Positions 55,739-64,000 of a stretch of 64,000 bases of DNA are shown here, piece after piece. The position numbers were made by a program, and so were the translations under genes. The notes beneath the pieces were generated by a model, which was not told the origin of the DNA, searched no databases, and worked only from the letters and a program-made list of their open reading frames with translations. The stretch is from an uncultured Rhodospirillales bacterium (GTDB lineage: Bacteria > Pseudomonadota > Alphaproteobacteria > Acetobacterales > Acetobacteraceae), in contig CAIJTR010000036.1 in the NCBI GenBank assembly GCA_903823665.1, positions 1 through 64,000 of the forward strand, in the 5' to 3' direction. The number at the start of each line of letters is the position of its first letter. Within the stretch, counting starts at the first letter, position 1.

Positions 55739-57304
55739 TCAGGCTCGCTCGAACACCAAATTACGGGCGAGCCAGCAGCCGATCATCGCACGCGTAACCC
55801 GCCGGGCGTCGTCGCGCTTAAACCGGATCGTCCATTCGCCCGGCGGCGAATGATCGAGAGCGCGGGGCATCGGCAGACGCCAGATATCCGGCCCCACAGC
55901 AATCAGTGACTGCATCGGACCTTCACCGAGAAAGCCTGACAACCCACCATACGCTGCCCCGCCCGAAAGCGTGCAGGCGAAGGTCGCACCCAACTCGGCA
56001 CACACGAACCGGCCCTCGATATCCGGCTGCGTCTCCCCCGGCTCCGCCAGCTTTTGCAGCAACACCGCATGTTGATCGCCGTCACGCTCCATGCGAATGC
56101 CATCGGTGCCGCGCCTCAGAACCGTGCCGTTGCCACGTGCCTCATCATCCCTGCCGAGATCGAGCAACTCCGGGTTCGGCCCGTAATGCATCCGCACGCG
56201 GTGATCGCCGGTTGAAGCCAGCCGCACCACAATGCCGTAATCCGGGTCGAGGTAATCGCCGTCCCAAGGTGAGGCCGAACCGCCTGCACCGGCTTTGCTC
56301 GGTCCTTCGATCAAGTGGCCAAGCAGATCGAGGGCGGCGGCCATCGGGTCGGCCATGTGGTTGAACAGGACCACCATCGAAATTCGCTCAGACGGTAGGT
56401 TGAAGCGAAAGCTCCGCCATCCGCGCAACCCACCGCCATGCCCGGTGCCGCGCCGACCCAACAGCGTTACCTGACTCAACCCAAAGCCGTATTTGGCAAA
56501 GGCACCGCCCGCGAAGCTCTGCGGGGCGGACAGCCTGCGATAAAGCCCGGTTGCGTCGTCACGCGTGCTGTCGATGAAACGTTCCCACGCGATCATATCA
56601 TCCAGGCTTGCACCCAACCCGGCATCGCCGGTCCAGATGATGCGATTGACGGCTGGGCGGAAACCGCTTTCCAGCGTGCCTTCATACCCTGTGGTGCCAT
56701 CGGGCATCGCCTGAGTGTCGGCACAAAGCTGGGCTGTCGGCATTCCCGCCACGTCGAAGACCTGAGTGCGCACGAGTTCCCCGAACGGGCGTCCGGCGCG
56801 CTCGGCTACAATGTCACCCAGCATGCGGAAATTCTGGTTGCAGTAGGAATAGCGCGTGCCGGGCGTGAAATGCAGCGACGCGGTTTTGCCGATCAGAGTG
56901 CGCGCATCCGCCTCACCAAACGGTGCCTCAATCGGCGAGCCGCACAGCATCGCTGTCGCCCAATAATCACGCAGGCCAGACTGGTTGTGCGCCAGTTGCA
57001 GCGCCGACGGAGCCCCGTCCAGCAACGGCATCCTTGCCTGCACATCGCCATTGAGAACAGATGGGTCCGGGAATTGGTCGAGCATCAGACCGCAGGTGAA
57101 TTGCTTGCTGATCGAGCAGATGCGAAACAGCGTTTGCGGCGTGAACTGGATCCTGCGCTCTAGATCGGCGAACCCCCAGGCATGCCGGACCAATACCTCG
57201 CCATCCTTCAGCACCGCGACAGCACCGCCAGGACCCGCATAATCCAACGGCAGGCGAGCGAGCGTACGCTCCAAGGCGTTCAGCTGTCCTGGCTCAAAAC
57301 CCAT
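55739..57304 (-). CDS. D-aminopeptidase-like serine hydrolase (S12 family)
   Basis: A 521-residue penicillin-recognising-fold enzyme. SISK at 64-67 (catalytic Ser64 and Lys67), YCN at 154-156 and HGG at 289-291 form the active site. About 180 further residues correspond to the two C-terminal beta-barrel domains of the Brucella (Ochrobactrum) anthropi D-aminopeptidase, whose total length (520) is the same. That enzyme removes N-terminal D-residues from peptides. There is no signal peptide, so it should be cytoplasmic. It lies 41 bases downstream of livF on the same strand, suggesting the importer supplies its substrate. Confidence 0.87.
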   Translation of the reverse strand: MGFEPGQLNALERTLARLPLDYAGPGGAVAVLKDGEVLVRHAWGFADLERRIQFTPQTLFRICSISKQFTCGLMLDQFPDPSVLNGDVQARMPLLDGAPSALQLAHNQSGLRDYWATAMLCGSPIEAPFGEADARTLIGKTASLHFTPGTRYSYCNQNFRMLGDIVAERAGRPFGELVRTQVFDVAGMPTAQLCADTQAMPDGTTGYEGTLESGFRPAVNRIIWTGDAGLGASLDDMIAWERFIDSTRDDATGLYRRLSAPQSFAGGAFAKYGFGLSQVTLLGRRGTGHGGGLRGWRSFRFNLPSERISMVVLFNHMADPMAAALDLLGHLIEGPSKAGAGGSASPWDGDYLDPDYGIVVRLASTGDHRVRMHYGPNPELLDLGRDDEARGNGTVLRRGTDGIRMERDGDQHAVLLQKLAEPGETQPDIEGRFVCAELGATFACTLSGGAAYGGLSGFLGEGPMQSLIAVGPDIWRLPMPRALDHSPPGEWTIRFKRDDARRVTRAMIGCWLARNLVFERA

Positions 57305-57345
57305 CGCGCGCCACTCCGTTATGTGTGGCGCAGGCTATCAGAACC

Positions 57346-58071
57346 CTAACCCGCCGCCATCCCGCCCAGATACGCCGCGCGCACCTGTGGGTCGTTCCAC
57401 AACTCGTCCGGCTTGCCCTGCACCAGCAGATTGCCGGTCTCCAGCACATAGCCACGATCCGCCACCGAAAGCGCCATATGTGCGTTCTGCTCCACGAGCA
57501 GCACGGTGGTGCCGAGTTTGCGGATTTCGCCGATGACCTTGAACACCTGCTGCACGATCAGCGGGGCCAAACCAAGCGATGGCTCATCGAGCAGCAGCAC
57601 GCGCGGATTGGCCATCAGCCCGCGCGCAATCGCCACCATCTGCAATTGCCCCCCCGACAATGTCCAGCCGAGCACGTCGGCCAGCCTGCGCAGATCGGGG
57701 AAGAGATCAAACTTCTGATCCACCTCGCGCTTGGTGTCAGCGCCGGAGATGCGACGGTTGGAGGCACCGAGGATCACGTTTTCCCGCACCGTCAGACCGG
57801 GGAACACGCGCCGCCCCTCGGGAACATGCGAAACACCCAGCCGCGCAATAGCCTCGGTTGTCTGGCCGAGCAGCGATTTGCCATCCAACGTGATGCTGCC
57901 GGCAACATGCGGCACAAGACCCGATATGGCGCGCAGCGTGGTGCTTTTGCCGGCACCGTTGGCACCCAGCAGAGCCACAATCTCACCCTGATCCACCGAA
58001 AGGTCGAAGCCCTTCAGCACCTCGCCCGCACCGTAGCGCGCGCGCAGATCCTTGATCTCAAGCAGCTTCAT
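57346..58071 (-). CDS. livF: Branched-chain amino acid-type ABC transporter ATPase LivF
   Basis: A 241-residue ABC ATPase. The Walker A motif is GANGAGKST, the signature is LSGGQLQMVAIARGL, and LLLDEPSLGLAP gives Walker B. ATG 58071 is chosen because homology starts at MKLLEIKDLRARYG; the ORF extends to 58143 inside the preceding gene. It overlaps livMG by 14 bases and is followed by the D-aminopeptidase gene. Confidence 0.94.
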   Translation of the reverse strand: MKLLEIKDLRARYGAGEVLKGFDLSVDQGEIVALLGANGAGKSTTLRAISGLVPHVAGSITLDGKSLLGQTTEAIARLGVSHVPEGRRVFPGLTVRENVILGASNRRISGADTKREVDQKFDLFPDLRRLADVLGWTLSGGQLQMVAIARGLMANPRVLLLDEPSLGLAPLIVQQVFKVIGEIRKLGTTVLLVEQNAHMALSVADRGYVLETGNLLVQGKPDELWNDPQVRAAYLGGMAAG

Positions 58072-59821
58072 GGCGGGGCTCCCCAAGATAGGCTGCAACA
58101 ACGTCCGGGTTGGCCAACACGGCCGATGGTGTCCCATCCGCAATGCGCCTGCCGAAATTCAGCACGGTGATATGATCAGCCACCTGCTCCACAAGATTCA
58201 TATCGTGGTCGATGATCAGAATTGTCAGGCCATGCCCGCCAAGCCGTTTCAACAGCTCACCCAACTCATGCTTCTCGGTGAGGTTGAGACCAGCGGCCGG
58301 CTCATCGAGCAACAACGTTTGCGGGCTGGAGGCAAGGGCGCGGGCAATTTCGACGTAACGCTGATGGCCGTAGGACAACGCGCCAACCTGCCGATGCGCA
58401 TCACCGCGCAGATCCACAAAATCCAGCGCCGCCAGAGCACGCTCCACCACCGCAGCGGGATTTTCGGCAATATCGTTGCCAGGGCGCTCGGCTCCCACCA
58501 TCACGTTGTCTAACACCGTCATGCCGCGGAACACGCGAATGTTCTGGAACGTCCGGGCGAGGCCAGCGCGGTTGCGCTCATGCGGTTGTGCGTGGGTGAT
58601 GTCCTGGCCAGTGAACGTCACCTTCCCAGCGGTCGGCCGATAGAGCCCGGTGACGACGTTGATGAATGTGCTTTTGCCGGACCCGTTCGGCCCGATCAGC
58701 GCATGCACGGTGCCACGGCGCACCGCGAGGTCCACGCCGTCCAGCGCCTTCACGCCGCCGAAATGCTTGGCCAGGCCTTCAACCTTGAGCACATAGTCGT
58801 TCGAGGCTGCGGCGCGTTCAGACAGCAATGGCAACGGCTCCACGCTGCCCTCAATCGGCTTGGCCCGACGAATAACGCGGGACAGCATAAGCCCCCACAG
58901 CCCATCCGGCAGGAACACCATGATAAGAATCACGGCCGCGCCATAAACCGCGAGGTAGATCTGCTGCAGGAAGCGCAGCCATTCCGGCAAGATCACCAGC
59001 ACCATCGTGCCGACGAGCGAGCCAAACGGGGACTGCACGCCGCCAAGCAGCGCCATTGTCAGCAGCACGATTGATTCCGAGAAGCTGAACTGATCTGGCG
59101 AGATGTATTGGAAGCCGCCGGCGAACAATGCGCCGCCAATACCACCCATCACCGCCGAAATCCCGAATGCGATCACCTTGGTGGAAAACACGTTGATACC
59201 GCAGGTGCCCGCCGCGAGTTCGTTGTCGCGCACAGCCTGCATGGCGCGGCCCAAGCGGCCGGTCTTGAGCCGCCAAATGGTCAGCGTGGAAAGCACCAGG
59301 AACACAAGGCACAGCGCCAGGAACGCGTGGCCGCTGGCGAAACTCACGCCCATCAGCGAGGGGCGCGGAATGCCGCGAATGCCGTCCGGGCCGTGCGTGA
59401 ACGAGATCCAGTTGGTGAGGAACAACGTCAAAATCTGCTGGAAGCTGATCGTGACCATTGCGAGGTAATGCCCACCCAGCCTTAAACTACCGAGGCCGAG
59501 CAACAGCCCGGACAGACCCGCAGCCGCCACGCCCAACAGCATGGCTGGGAAGAAGCCAATGCCGAAATCGACCATGCCGATGCCGACACCATAGGCACCG
59601 ATTCCAAAGAACGCCGCCTGCGCGATGGAGATCTGCCCGCAATACCCGAGCACCACCACCAGACCGCTGACTGCGATGGCGTAGGTCGCCGCCTGCATCA
59701 GAATGTTGAGGTAATAGCCTTCGCCGGGAAGCAAAAAGGCGAGTGCGACGACAGCCACGCAGGCCACCGCCGCCTGCGGCAATCCGCGCGAGATGCGGGC
59801 CGAAGCCAGATTGACGCTCAT
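58058..59821 (-). CDS. Fused permease-ATPase LivM-LivG of a branched-chain amino acid-type ABC importer
   Basis: A 587-residue fusion. Residues 1 to about 320 are the LivM permease with about ten helices (VLGYCGQISIAQAAFFGIGAY and VRDNELAAGTCGINV). From about 340 the LivG ATPase follows, with Walker A GPNGSGKST at 376-384, the LSYGHQRYVEIARAL signature and LLLDEPAAGLN. Separate LivM and LivG are the norm; such fusions are known in alphaproteobacteria. It overlaps livH (ATGA) and livF. Confidence 0.94.
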   Translation of the reverse strand: MSVNLASARISRGLPQAAVACVAVVALAFLLPGEGYYLNILMQAATYAIAVSGLVVVLGYCGQISIAQAAFFGIGAYGVGIGMVDFGIGFFPAMLLGVAAAGLSGLLLGLGSLRLGGHYLAMVTISFQQILTLFLTNWISFTHGPDGIRGIPRPSLMGVSFASGHAFLALCLVFLVLSTLTIWRLKTGRLGRAMQAVRDNELAAGTCGINVFSTKVIAFGISAVMGGIGGALFAGGFQYISPDQFSFSESIVLLTMALLGGVQSPFGSLVGTMVLVILPEWLRFLQQIYLAVYGAAVILIMVFLPDGLWGLMLSRVIRRAKPIEGSVEPLPLLSERAAASNDYVLKVEGLAKHFGGVKALDGVDLAVRRGTVHALIGPNGSGKSTFINVVTGLYRPTAGKVTFTGQDITHAQPHERNRAGLARTFQNIRVFRGMTVLDNVMVGAERPGNDIAENPAAVVERALAALDFVDLRGDAHRQVGALSYGHQRYVEIARALASSPQTLLLDEPAAGLNLTEKHELGELLKRLGGHGLTILIIDHDMNLVEQVADHITVLNFGRRIADGTPSAVLANPDVVAAYLGEPRHEAA

Positions 59822-60693
59822 GCTTTCTCCGAAATCTTTTCGCCGAACAATCCCTGTGGCCTGACCATCAGGAACATCAGCAGCATGGCGAATGCGAAGG
59901 CATCCTTATAAGGCACCGAGATATAGGAAGCGCCCAGCGTCTCAGCCACGCCGAGCAGCAATCCGCCCAGAATGGCACCGGGAATGGAGCCGTATCCGCC
60001 GATGATGTTGGCGGCAAACGCCTTCAGCGCGATCAGCCCGCCCATGCCCACCGAGACGAACAACACCGGGGCCACCAGCATGCCGGCCAATCCGCCGAGT
60101 GCCGCCGAGTAGCCGAACGTGATCAGGATCATGGCCACCACGGGAATGCCCAGCAGGCTCGCCATTTCTTTGTCTTGGCTCGTCGCCTGCAATTTCTTGC
60201 CGAGCAACGTTTTCTCGAAGATCAGATATTGGAGGATCACAAGGATCGTGCTGGCCACCAGGATCGACAGATACTGGCTGTCCATGAACACCGGGCCAAC
60301 CTGAATGCCAGGACTGTCGAACAGGCCGGGCAGCACTTCCGGGCTAGGTCCATATAAAAACAGCACGATATTTTCGAGGAAGATCGAGGCACCGATGGTG
60401 CTGATGATCACCGGCAGGCCGCCACGATGACGCAGCGGCCAATAGGTGGCACCTGCGAACAGCACACCAAAGCCCGCCATCAACACCACCGACAGAAACA
60501 TCGACAGGTAATAAGGCAGACCCAGAACGTTGAACCCCACAACGAGCAGATAGGCACCCACCATGGAGAACTGGCCTTGCGCGAAGTTCACCACGCTGGC
60601 GGCACGGATCAGCAAAACGAAGCCCAGGGCCACCAGCGCGTAGATCGCGCCGATGCCCAGGCCGGTGAACAACAGTTGGAGGAAAGTCGCCAT
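59818..60693 (-). CDS. livH: Branched-chain amino acid-type ABC permease LivH
   Basis: A 291-residue permease of about eight helices. GLGIGAIYALVALGFVLLIRA at the N-terminus, NFAQGQFSMVGAYL and the FAANIIGGYGSIPGAILGGL segment near the C-terminus are LivH signatures. It pairs with the fused LivM-LivG. It lies 9 bases after the binding-protein gene. Confidence 0.95.
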   Translation of the reverse strand: MATFLQLLFTGLGIGAIYALVALGFVLLIRAASVVNFAQGQFSMVGAYLLVVGFNVLGLPYYLSMFLSVVLMAGFGVLFAGATYWPLRHRGGLPVIISTIGASIFLENIVLFLYGPSPEVLPGLFDSPGIQVGPVFMDSQYLSILVASTILVILQYLIFEKTLLGKKLQATSQDKEMASLLGIPVVAMILITFGYSAALGGLAGMLVAPVLFVSVGMGGLIALKAFAANIIGGYGSIPGAILGGLLLGVAETLGASYISVPYKDAFAFAMLLMFLMVRPQGLFGEKISEKA

Positions 60694-60702
60694 CAGGTCA
60701 GA

Positions 60703-61836
60703 TCAGCTCTCGAATTCAACGCGCTTGTCGAAGACGATCTTGCCGTTCTCGTTCTTCACAACGTTGTAGCCGCGAACACCATCGCCATTCGCGTCATAGC
60801 GATAGGTACCCTCGGTGCCTTTGTAGCCATTGATGCCACGCAGCGCCGTCTGGATCGCCACCGCGTCAGTGCTTTTAGCGGTGTTGATGGCAACGGCCAG
60901 CAGGTTCAGCGCGTCATAGACCCAGGTGCTCTGGTTGTCCGGGTTCACCTTGTAGCGACTGACGTATTCGGCGTTATACGCCTTGGCTTCCGGGGAGGCA
61001 TCCGGCGTGTAGTCGGCGATGCCGAAAGTGCCAAACAGCGAGCGACCGGCAAGATTCAGTGCTGTGGTGCTTATGATCGACGGTGACCCAACCCAAGGTG
61101 CCGTTACGCCAAGCTGGCGAAGCTGGCGCGCGAAGATGCCGAGATCATTCTCGAAGGTGAAGTAGGATGCAATCACGTCTGGCTCGGCCGACTTCACCGC
61201 GAGCACAACTGGAGTGAAATCAGCCTGCTGGTTGGTGTAGCCCTGCACCAGGACGGGCTTGAGGTTCATCTTTTCGAGAGTTGCCACGAGGGCGTTCATG
61301 CCGCCAGTGCCGAACGCGTCGGTGCTGTGGACGAGCGCCACCTTGGTTTTCTTCAATGTATTAACAGCGTAGTCAGCGATCACCCTGGCCGAGAAGCTGT
61401 CATTTGGGCGGCAGCGGAACAGCCACGGATTGCCCTGATGGGTGGTGGACGGATCGGTGCCGCCAAACATCACGGGCTTGCCCGCCTTCAGCGCGTCGGG
61501 GGCCATCGCGTTGACCTGCGTCGAGCGGACCGAGGAGGTGTAGGCCACGCAGTCGCCACGGCTGACAAGGCGGGAGAAGCCGAGCACGGCACCCGGGTTG
61601 GTGGTGGCGTCGTCTTCGATCACCCACTCCATTTTTTTGCCAAGCACGCCGCCTTTTGCGTTGATGGCATCGAGCGCCATCTTGGCCCCGTTCTGCATGA
61701 ACTTGCCCGCTTCGGCGGCGGGACCAGTCAACGGCACGATGCCGCCAATCTTGATGGTGTCATCGGCGCGGGCGAAACGAAGCGGGGTGGCGGCAGCGAG
61801 CGTTCCAAGCAAAGCGGTGCGGCGGCTGATGATCAT
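60703..61836 (-). CDS. LivK-type periplasmic substrate-binding protein
   Basis: A 377-residue type I periplasmic binding protein. The signal peptide (MIISRRTALLGTLAAATPLRFARA) has an RR pair resembling a Tat signal. IGGIVPLTGPAAEAGKFMQNG and GGVLGKKMEWVIEDDATT open the domain. It is the first gene of the minus-strand operon and determines its substrate, which could be branched-chain amino acids, amides or, given the downstream D-aminopeptidase, small peptides. The substrate is not readable from sequence. Confidence 0.92.
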   Translation of the reverse strand: MIISRRTALLGTLAAATPLRFARADDTIKIGGIVPLTGPAAEAGKFMQNGAKMALDAINAKGGVLGKKMEWVIEDDATTNPGAVLGFSRLVSRGDCVAYTSSVRSTQVNAMAPDALKAGKPVMFGGTDPSTTHQGNPWLFRCRPNDSFSARVIADYAVNTLKKTKVALVHSTDAFGTGGMNALVATLEKMNLKPVLVQGYTNQQADFTPVVLAVKSAEPDVIASYFTFENDLGIFARQLRQLGVTAPWVGSPSIISTTALNLAGRSLFGTFGIADYTPDASPEAKAYNAEYVSRYKVNPDNQSTWVYDALNLLAVAINTAKSTDAVAIQTALRGINGYKGTEGTYRYDANGDGVRGYNVVKNENGKIVFDKRVEFES

Positions 61837-61998
61837 GGTCGGTCTCCCCTATGCGACAGCGTCTTGGCGACGCCAATTCTGCGAAACGCTACTGTCATGT
61901 CTGCTGCGGTTCGGCAAGCACCATGCCTGCGTTGACGCGCGGCAGACAGCCTCGTAGACCGAAAACGACAAGCAACAATGCAAATCCGGGGAAATTCC
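61837..61998. promoter_or_regulatory. Divergent promoter region between two liv-type systems
   Basis: These 162 bases separate the two divergently read binding-protein genes and must hold promoters for both. I see no convincing operator palindrome. GGGGA at 61988-61992 is the ribosome site of the plus-strand gene. Confidence 0.5.
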
Positions 61999-63153
61999 AT
62001 GCCGCTGAGCCGCATATTGGGCGTTCTGACCGTCTCCGCTTTGGCACTGACCGGGGCGGCCAACGCCGAGCCGATCCGCATTGGCCTCACGCTCTCCGCC
62101 ACCGGCCCCGCCGCCTCACTCGGCATTCCGCAGCGCAATTCGGTGGCGCTGATGCCCAAGCAGATGAGCGGGCAAGACGTCGAGTATATTGTTCTCGACG
62201 ATGCCTCGGACGCCTCCAAGGCCGTGGCCAACGCCCGCAAGCTGATCGACGAGAACAAGGTGGACGTGCTGATCGGCTCCTCCACCACCCCGGCGGCGCT
62301 GGCGATGATCGATGTCGCCGCCGAGAAGCACGTGCCCATGATCGCACTCGCCGCCTCCGCCGCCATCATCACGCCGATGGATGACCGCAAGCACTGGGCC
62401 TTCAAGTCCCCGCAGAATGACAGCCTGATGGCCGAGGCCATTGCCGCCCACATGGAAAAGGCAGGCGTGAAATCCGTGGCCTTCATCGGCTTCAATGACG
62501 CTTACGGCGATGGCTGGCTGGCGGAGTTCACGCCCGCCGCAGCCCGCCATCACGTGACCATCACGACCACCGAAAAATACGCGCGCCCGGACACGTCGGT
62601 CACTGGCCAGGTGTTGAAGATGATCGCCTCAAAACCCGAAGCCGTGCTGGTCGCTGGTGCTGGTACCCCCGCCGCCCTGCCGCAGAAGACCCTGCGCGAG
62701 CGCGGCTTCACCGGCGTGATCTATCAAACCCATGGCGTTGCCAACAACGACTTCCTGCGTGTCGGCGGCAAGGACGTGGAAGGCACCATTCTCCCCTCCG
62801 GCCCGATCCTGGTGGCCGCCCAATTGCCGGACAGCAACCCGATCAAGGCCGTGGCACTCGACTACATCACCCGTTACGACGCGGCGAACGGCGCAGGCTC
62901 GGTCAACAACTTTGGTGCCCATGCTTATGACGCCATGCTGATGATCCAGGGTGCCGTCCCCGCAGCGCTCGCCGCTGGCAAGCCGGGCACGCCGGAGTTT
63001 CGCGCCGGTCTGCGCGCTGGCCTTGAAGGGCTGCACAACGTCACTCTCGATCACGGTGTGACCACGATGTCGCCCACCGATCATAACGGCTTCGACGAAC
63101 GCGCTCGCGTCATGGTGACGGTGAAAGACGGCCATTGGGCGCTGTTGCCCTGA
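61999..63153 (+). CDS. Second LivK-type periplasmic substrate-binding protein
   Basis: A 384-residue binding protein with a Sec signal peptide (VSALALTGAANA). IRIGLTLSATGPAASLGIPQRN, VLIGSSTTPAALAMIDVA and AFIGFNDAYGDGW are type I binding-fold features. It is only distantly similar to the protein at 60703, so a different ligand is likely. ATG 61999 follows GGGGA by six bases. It is followed after 31 bases by a permease gene, forming a second Liv-type system on the opposite strand. Confidence 0.91.
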   Translation: MPLSRILGVLTVSALALTGAANAEPIRIGLTLSATGPAASLGIPQRNSVALMPKQMSGQDVEYIVLDDASDASKAVANARKLIDENKVDVLIGSSTTPAALAMIDVAAEKHVPMIALAASAAIITPMDDRKHWAFKSPQNDSLMAEAIAAHMEKAGVKSVAFIGFNDAYGDGWLAEFTPAAARHHVTITTTEKYARPDTSVTGQVLKMIASKPEAVLVAGAGTPAALPQKTLRERGFTGVIYQTHGVANNDFLRVGGKDVEGTILPSGPILVAAQLPDSNPIKAVALDYITRYDAANGAGSVNNFGAHAYDAMLMIQGAVPAALAAGKPGTPEFRAGLRAGLEGLHNVTLDHGVTTMSPTDHNGFDERARVMVTVKDGHWALLP

Positions 63154-63184
63154 TCCTATCCGTTCGCCACATCGCCTGATCTGA

Positions 63185-64000
63185 ATGGATCTCTCGATCC
63201 TTCTGATCCTTTTGCAAGACGGCATCGTCAACGGTGCCGTCTATGCATTGGTGGCATTGTGCCTTGTGCTGGTCTTTGCCGTCACCCGCATCATCCTGAT
63301 CCCGCAGGGTGAGTTCGTCTCCTTCGCCGCACTTACCTACGCCGTGCTCGACACCGGAGTGGCACCCGCCAGCCTCTATTTGCTCTGCGGCCTTGGAGCG
63401 GCGGCGTTCCTTAGAAGCTGCTGGACCCGGCGAGGCTCCGAACTGCTCTGGCTGGCGCTGGAAACATTGATACTCCCCGCCATCGTCACGCTGATCACCA
63501 TCTGGCTCGCCCCCCTGCATCTCGGCGTCGCGGTGCAGGCAATTCTGGCAATTGCGATCACCGCACCGCTCGCCCCCTACCTCTACCGCCTCGCCTATCA
63601 ACCACTCGCTGAAGCCTCCGTCCTCGTCCTGCTCATCGCCTCGGTGGGGGCGCATCTGGCGCTGGGCGGCATCGGCCTGCTGGTGTTTGGACCGGAAGGC
63701 TCCCGTGGCCCTGCCTTCACCTCCGCCATATTCCATCTGGGCGATCAAACCATCAGCGGTCAGTCGCTCTGGATCGTAGCCCTCACCGCAGCCTCTCTCA
63801 CCGGGCTCTACCTCTTCTTCGAATTCACCCTGCTCGGTGCCGCGCTGCGCGCCACCGCCGTCAACCGCCTCGGCGCGCGTCTCGTCGGCATCCGCACCAG
63901 TCAATCCGGCCTGATCGCCTTCACCCTCGCCGGACTGCTCGGTGCCCTCTCCGGCGTGCTGATCGCCCCGCTCACCACAATCTATTATGACGGCGGGTTT
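63185..64000 (+). CDS. LivH-family ABC permease, 3' end beyond the window
   Basis: An open frame of 272 codons from ATG 63185 to the window edge with no stop. It opens with [20 protein letters not shown], continues [20 protein letters not shown] and then QGEF, and carries many hydrophobic helices. The segment [21 protein letters not shown] followed by a Gly/Leu-rich helix is a LivH feature. An inserted stretch around residues 70-130 is longer than in a typical LivH. It is the permease partner of the binding protein at 61999. The annotation is partial because the sequence ends. Confidence 0.88.
   Translation, partial: MDLSILLILLQDGIVNGAVYALVALCLVLVFAVTRIILIPQGEFVSFAALTYAVLDTGVAPASLYLLCGLGAAAFLRSCWTRRGSELLWLALETLILPAIVTLITIWLAPLHLGVAVQAILAIAITAPLAPYLYRLAYQPLAEASVLVLLIASVGAHLALGGIGLLVFGPEGSRGPAFTSAIFHLGDQTISGQSLWIVALTAASLTGLYLFFEFTLLGAALRATAVNRLGARLVGIRTSQSGLIAFTLAGLLGALSGVLIAPLTTIYYDGGF

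Noticed and set aside
55739-57304. Class C beta-lactamase as identity of the S12 enzyme
   Set aside because: No signal peptide, and the length of 521 with extra C-terminal barrels fits the D-aminopeptidase rather than beta-lactamases of about 380 residues.
57308-57331. 7-bp hairpin (GCGCCAC/GTGGCGC) between livF and the D-aminopeptidase gene as a terminator
   Set aside because: There is no T-run on the minus strand and the loop is large, so termination is not supported. It may be chance in GC-rich DNA.
1-64000. tRNA, rRNA, CRISPR arrays, insertion sequences and prophage genes
   Set aside because: I looked for cloverleaf ends, repeat-spacer patterns, transposase motifs and phage structural genes and found none I could support.

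Overview
The window reads as an origin-proximal chromosomal segment of an alphaproteobacterium, most likely Rhodospirillales and probably Acetobacteraceae. The evidence for this is the high GC content, the housekeeping synteny (mnmE-mnmG-rsmG-parA-parB, leuS-lptE-holA, maf-ppsR-hemE-hemH-hemJ-rho, secB-tim44-mltA), a Hint-domain protein and two closely related 430-residue porins. The family-level placement is inference from gene content. I see no rRNA, tRNA, CRISPR array, transposase or prophage.

Layout. 0.2-2.4 kb: a small secreted protein and an orphan FkbH-like HAD protein. 2.6-8.5 kb: a tightly coupled catabolic cluster made of a two-subunit ThDP decarboxylase (ComDE-like), a fused 5-oxoprolinase/hydantoinase and an acyl-CoA dehydrogenase. 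A small membrane protein follows. 9.2-12.2 kb (minus): ogt, a quinone oxidoreductase and a DHA2 exporter. 12.3-18.2 kb (plus): a 2Fe-2S protein and mnmE-mnmG-rsmG-parA-parB. Two parS sites sit across the mnmG/rsmG junction. 18.2-23.0 kb (minus): leuS-lptE-holA with an upstream lipoprotein gene. 23.2-26.8 kb: two porin paralogs flanking a yggS gene. 27.1-33.2 kb: kup, a divergent subtilase fused to a Hint domain, and a glycosyltransferase that carries the same accessory module as the subtilase. 33.2-34.3 kb (minus): a histidine phosphatase and secB. 34.4-41.8 kb (plus): a nine-gene tightly packed run (tim44, mltA, an orphan DNA methyltransferase, lutA, an alpha/beta hydrolase, lutB, lutC, smr, an XRE regulator). 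41.8-42.5 kb: a LysE-type gene broken by one TGA. 42.8-49.4 kb: maf and ppsR (minus) diverge from hemE-hemH-HAD-hemJ and rho (plus).

The 310-bp gap between ppsR and hemE is the position of the chromosome origin in Caulobacter. It holds a TGATCCACA DnaA box, further DnaA-box-like sites and an AT-rich near-palindrome, so I call it the candidate oriC. With parS, parA and parB about 28 kb away, the window contains the replication-initiation and segregation centre of the chromosome.

49.5-57.3 kb holds a Gly-rich lipoprotein and exported VOC pair, metX-metW, a chorismate mutase-aminotransferase-prephenate dehydrogenase operon for Phe/Tyr synthesis, and a D-aminopeptidase-like gene. 57.3-64.0 kb holds a Liv-type ABC importer with a fused LivM-LivG protein, apparently co-transcribed with the D-aminopeptidase. 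A second, divergent Liv-type system runs off the window end.

A palindromic intergenic repeat (CTAGAGCAA...GATCA.ATTGAACC and its reverse complement) occurs three times: at the window start, at 9.1 kb and right after rho. At two of these places the repeat itself supplies the TAG stop codon of the neighbouring gene.
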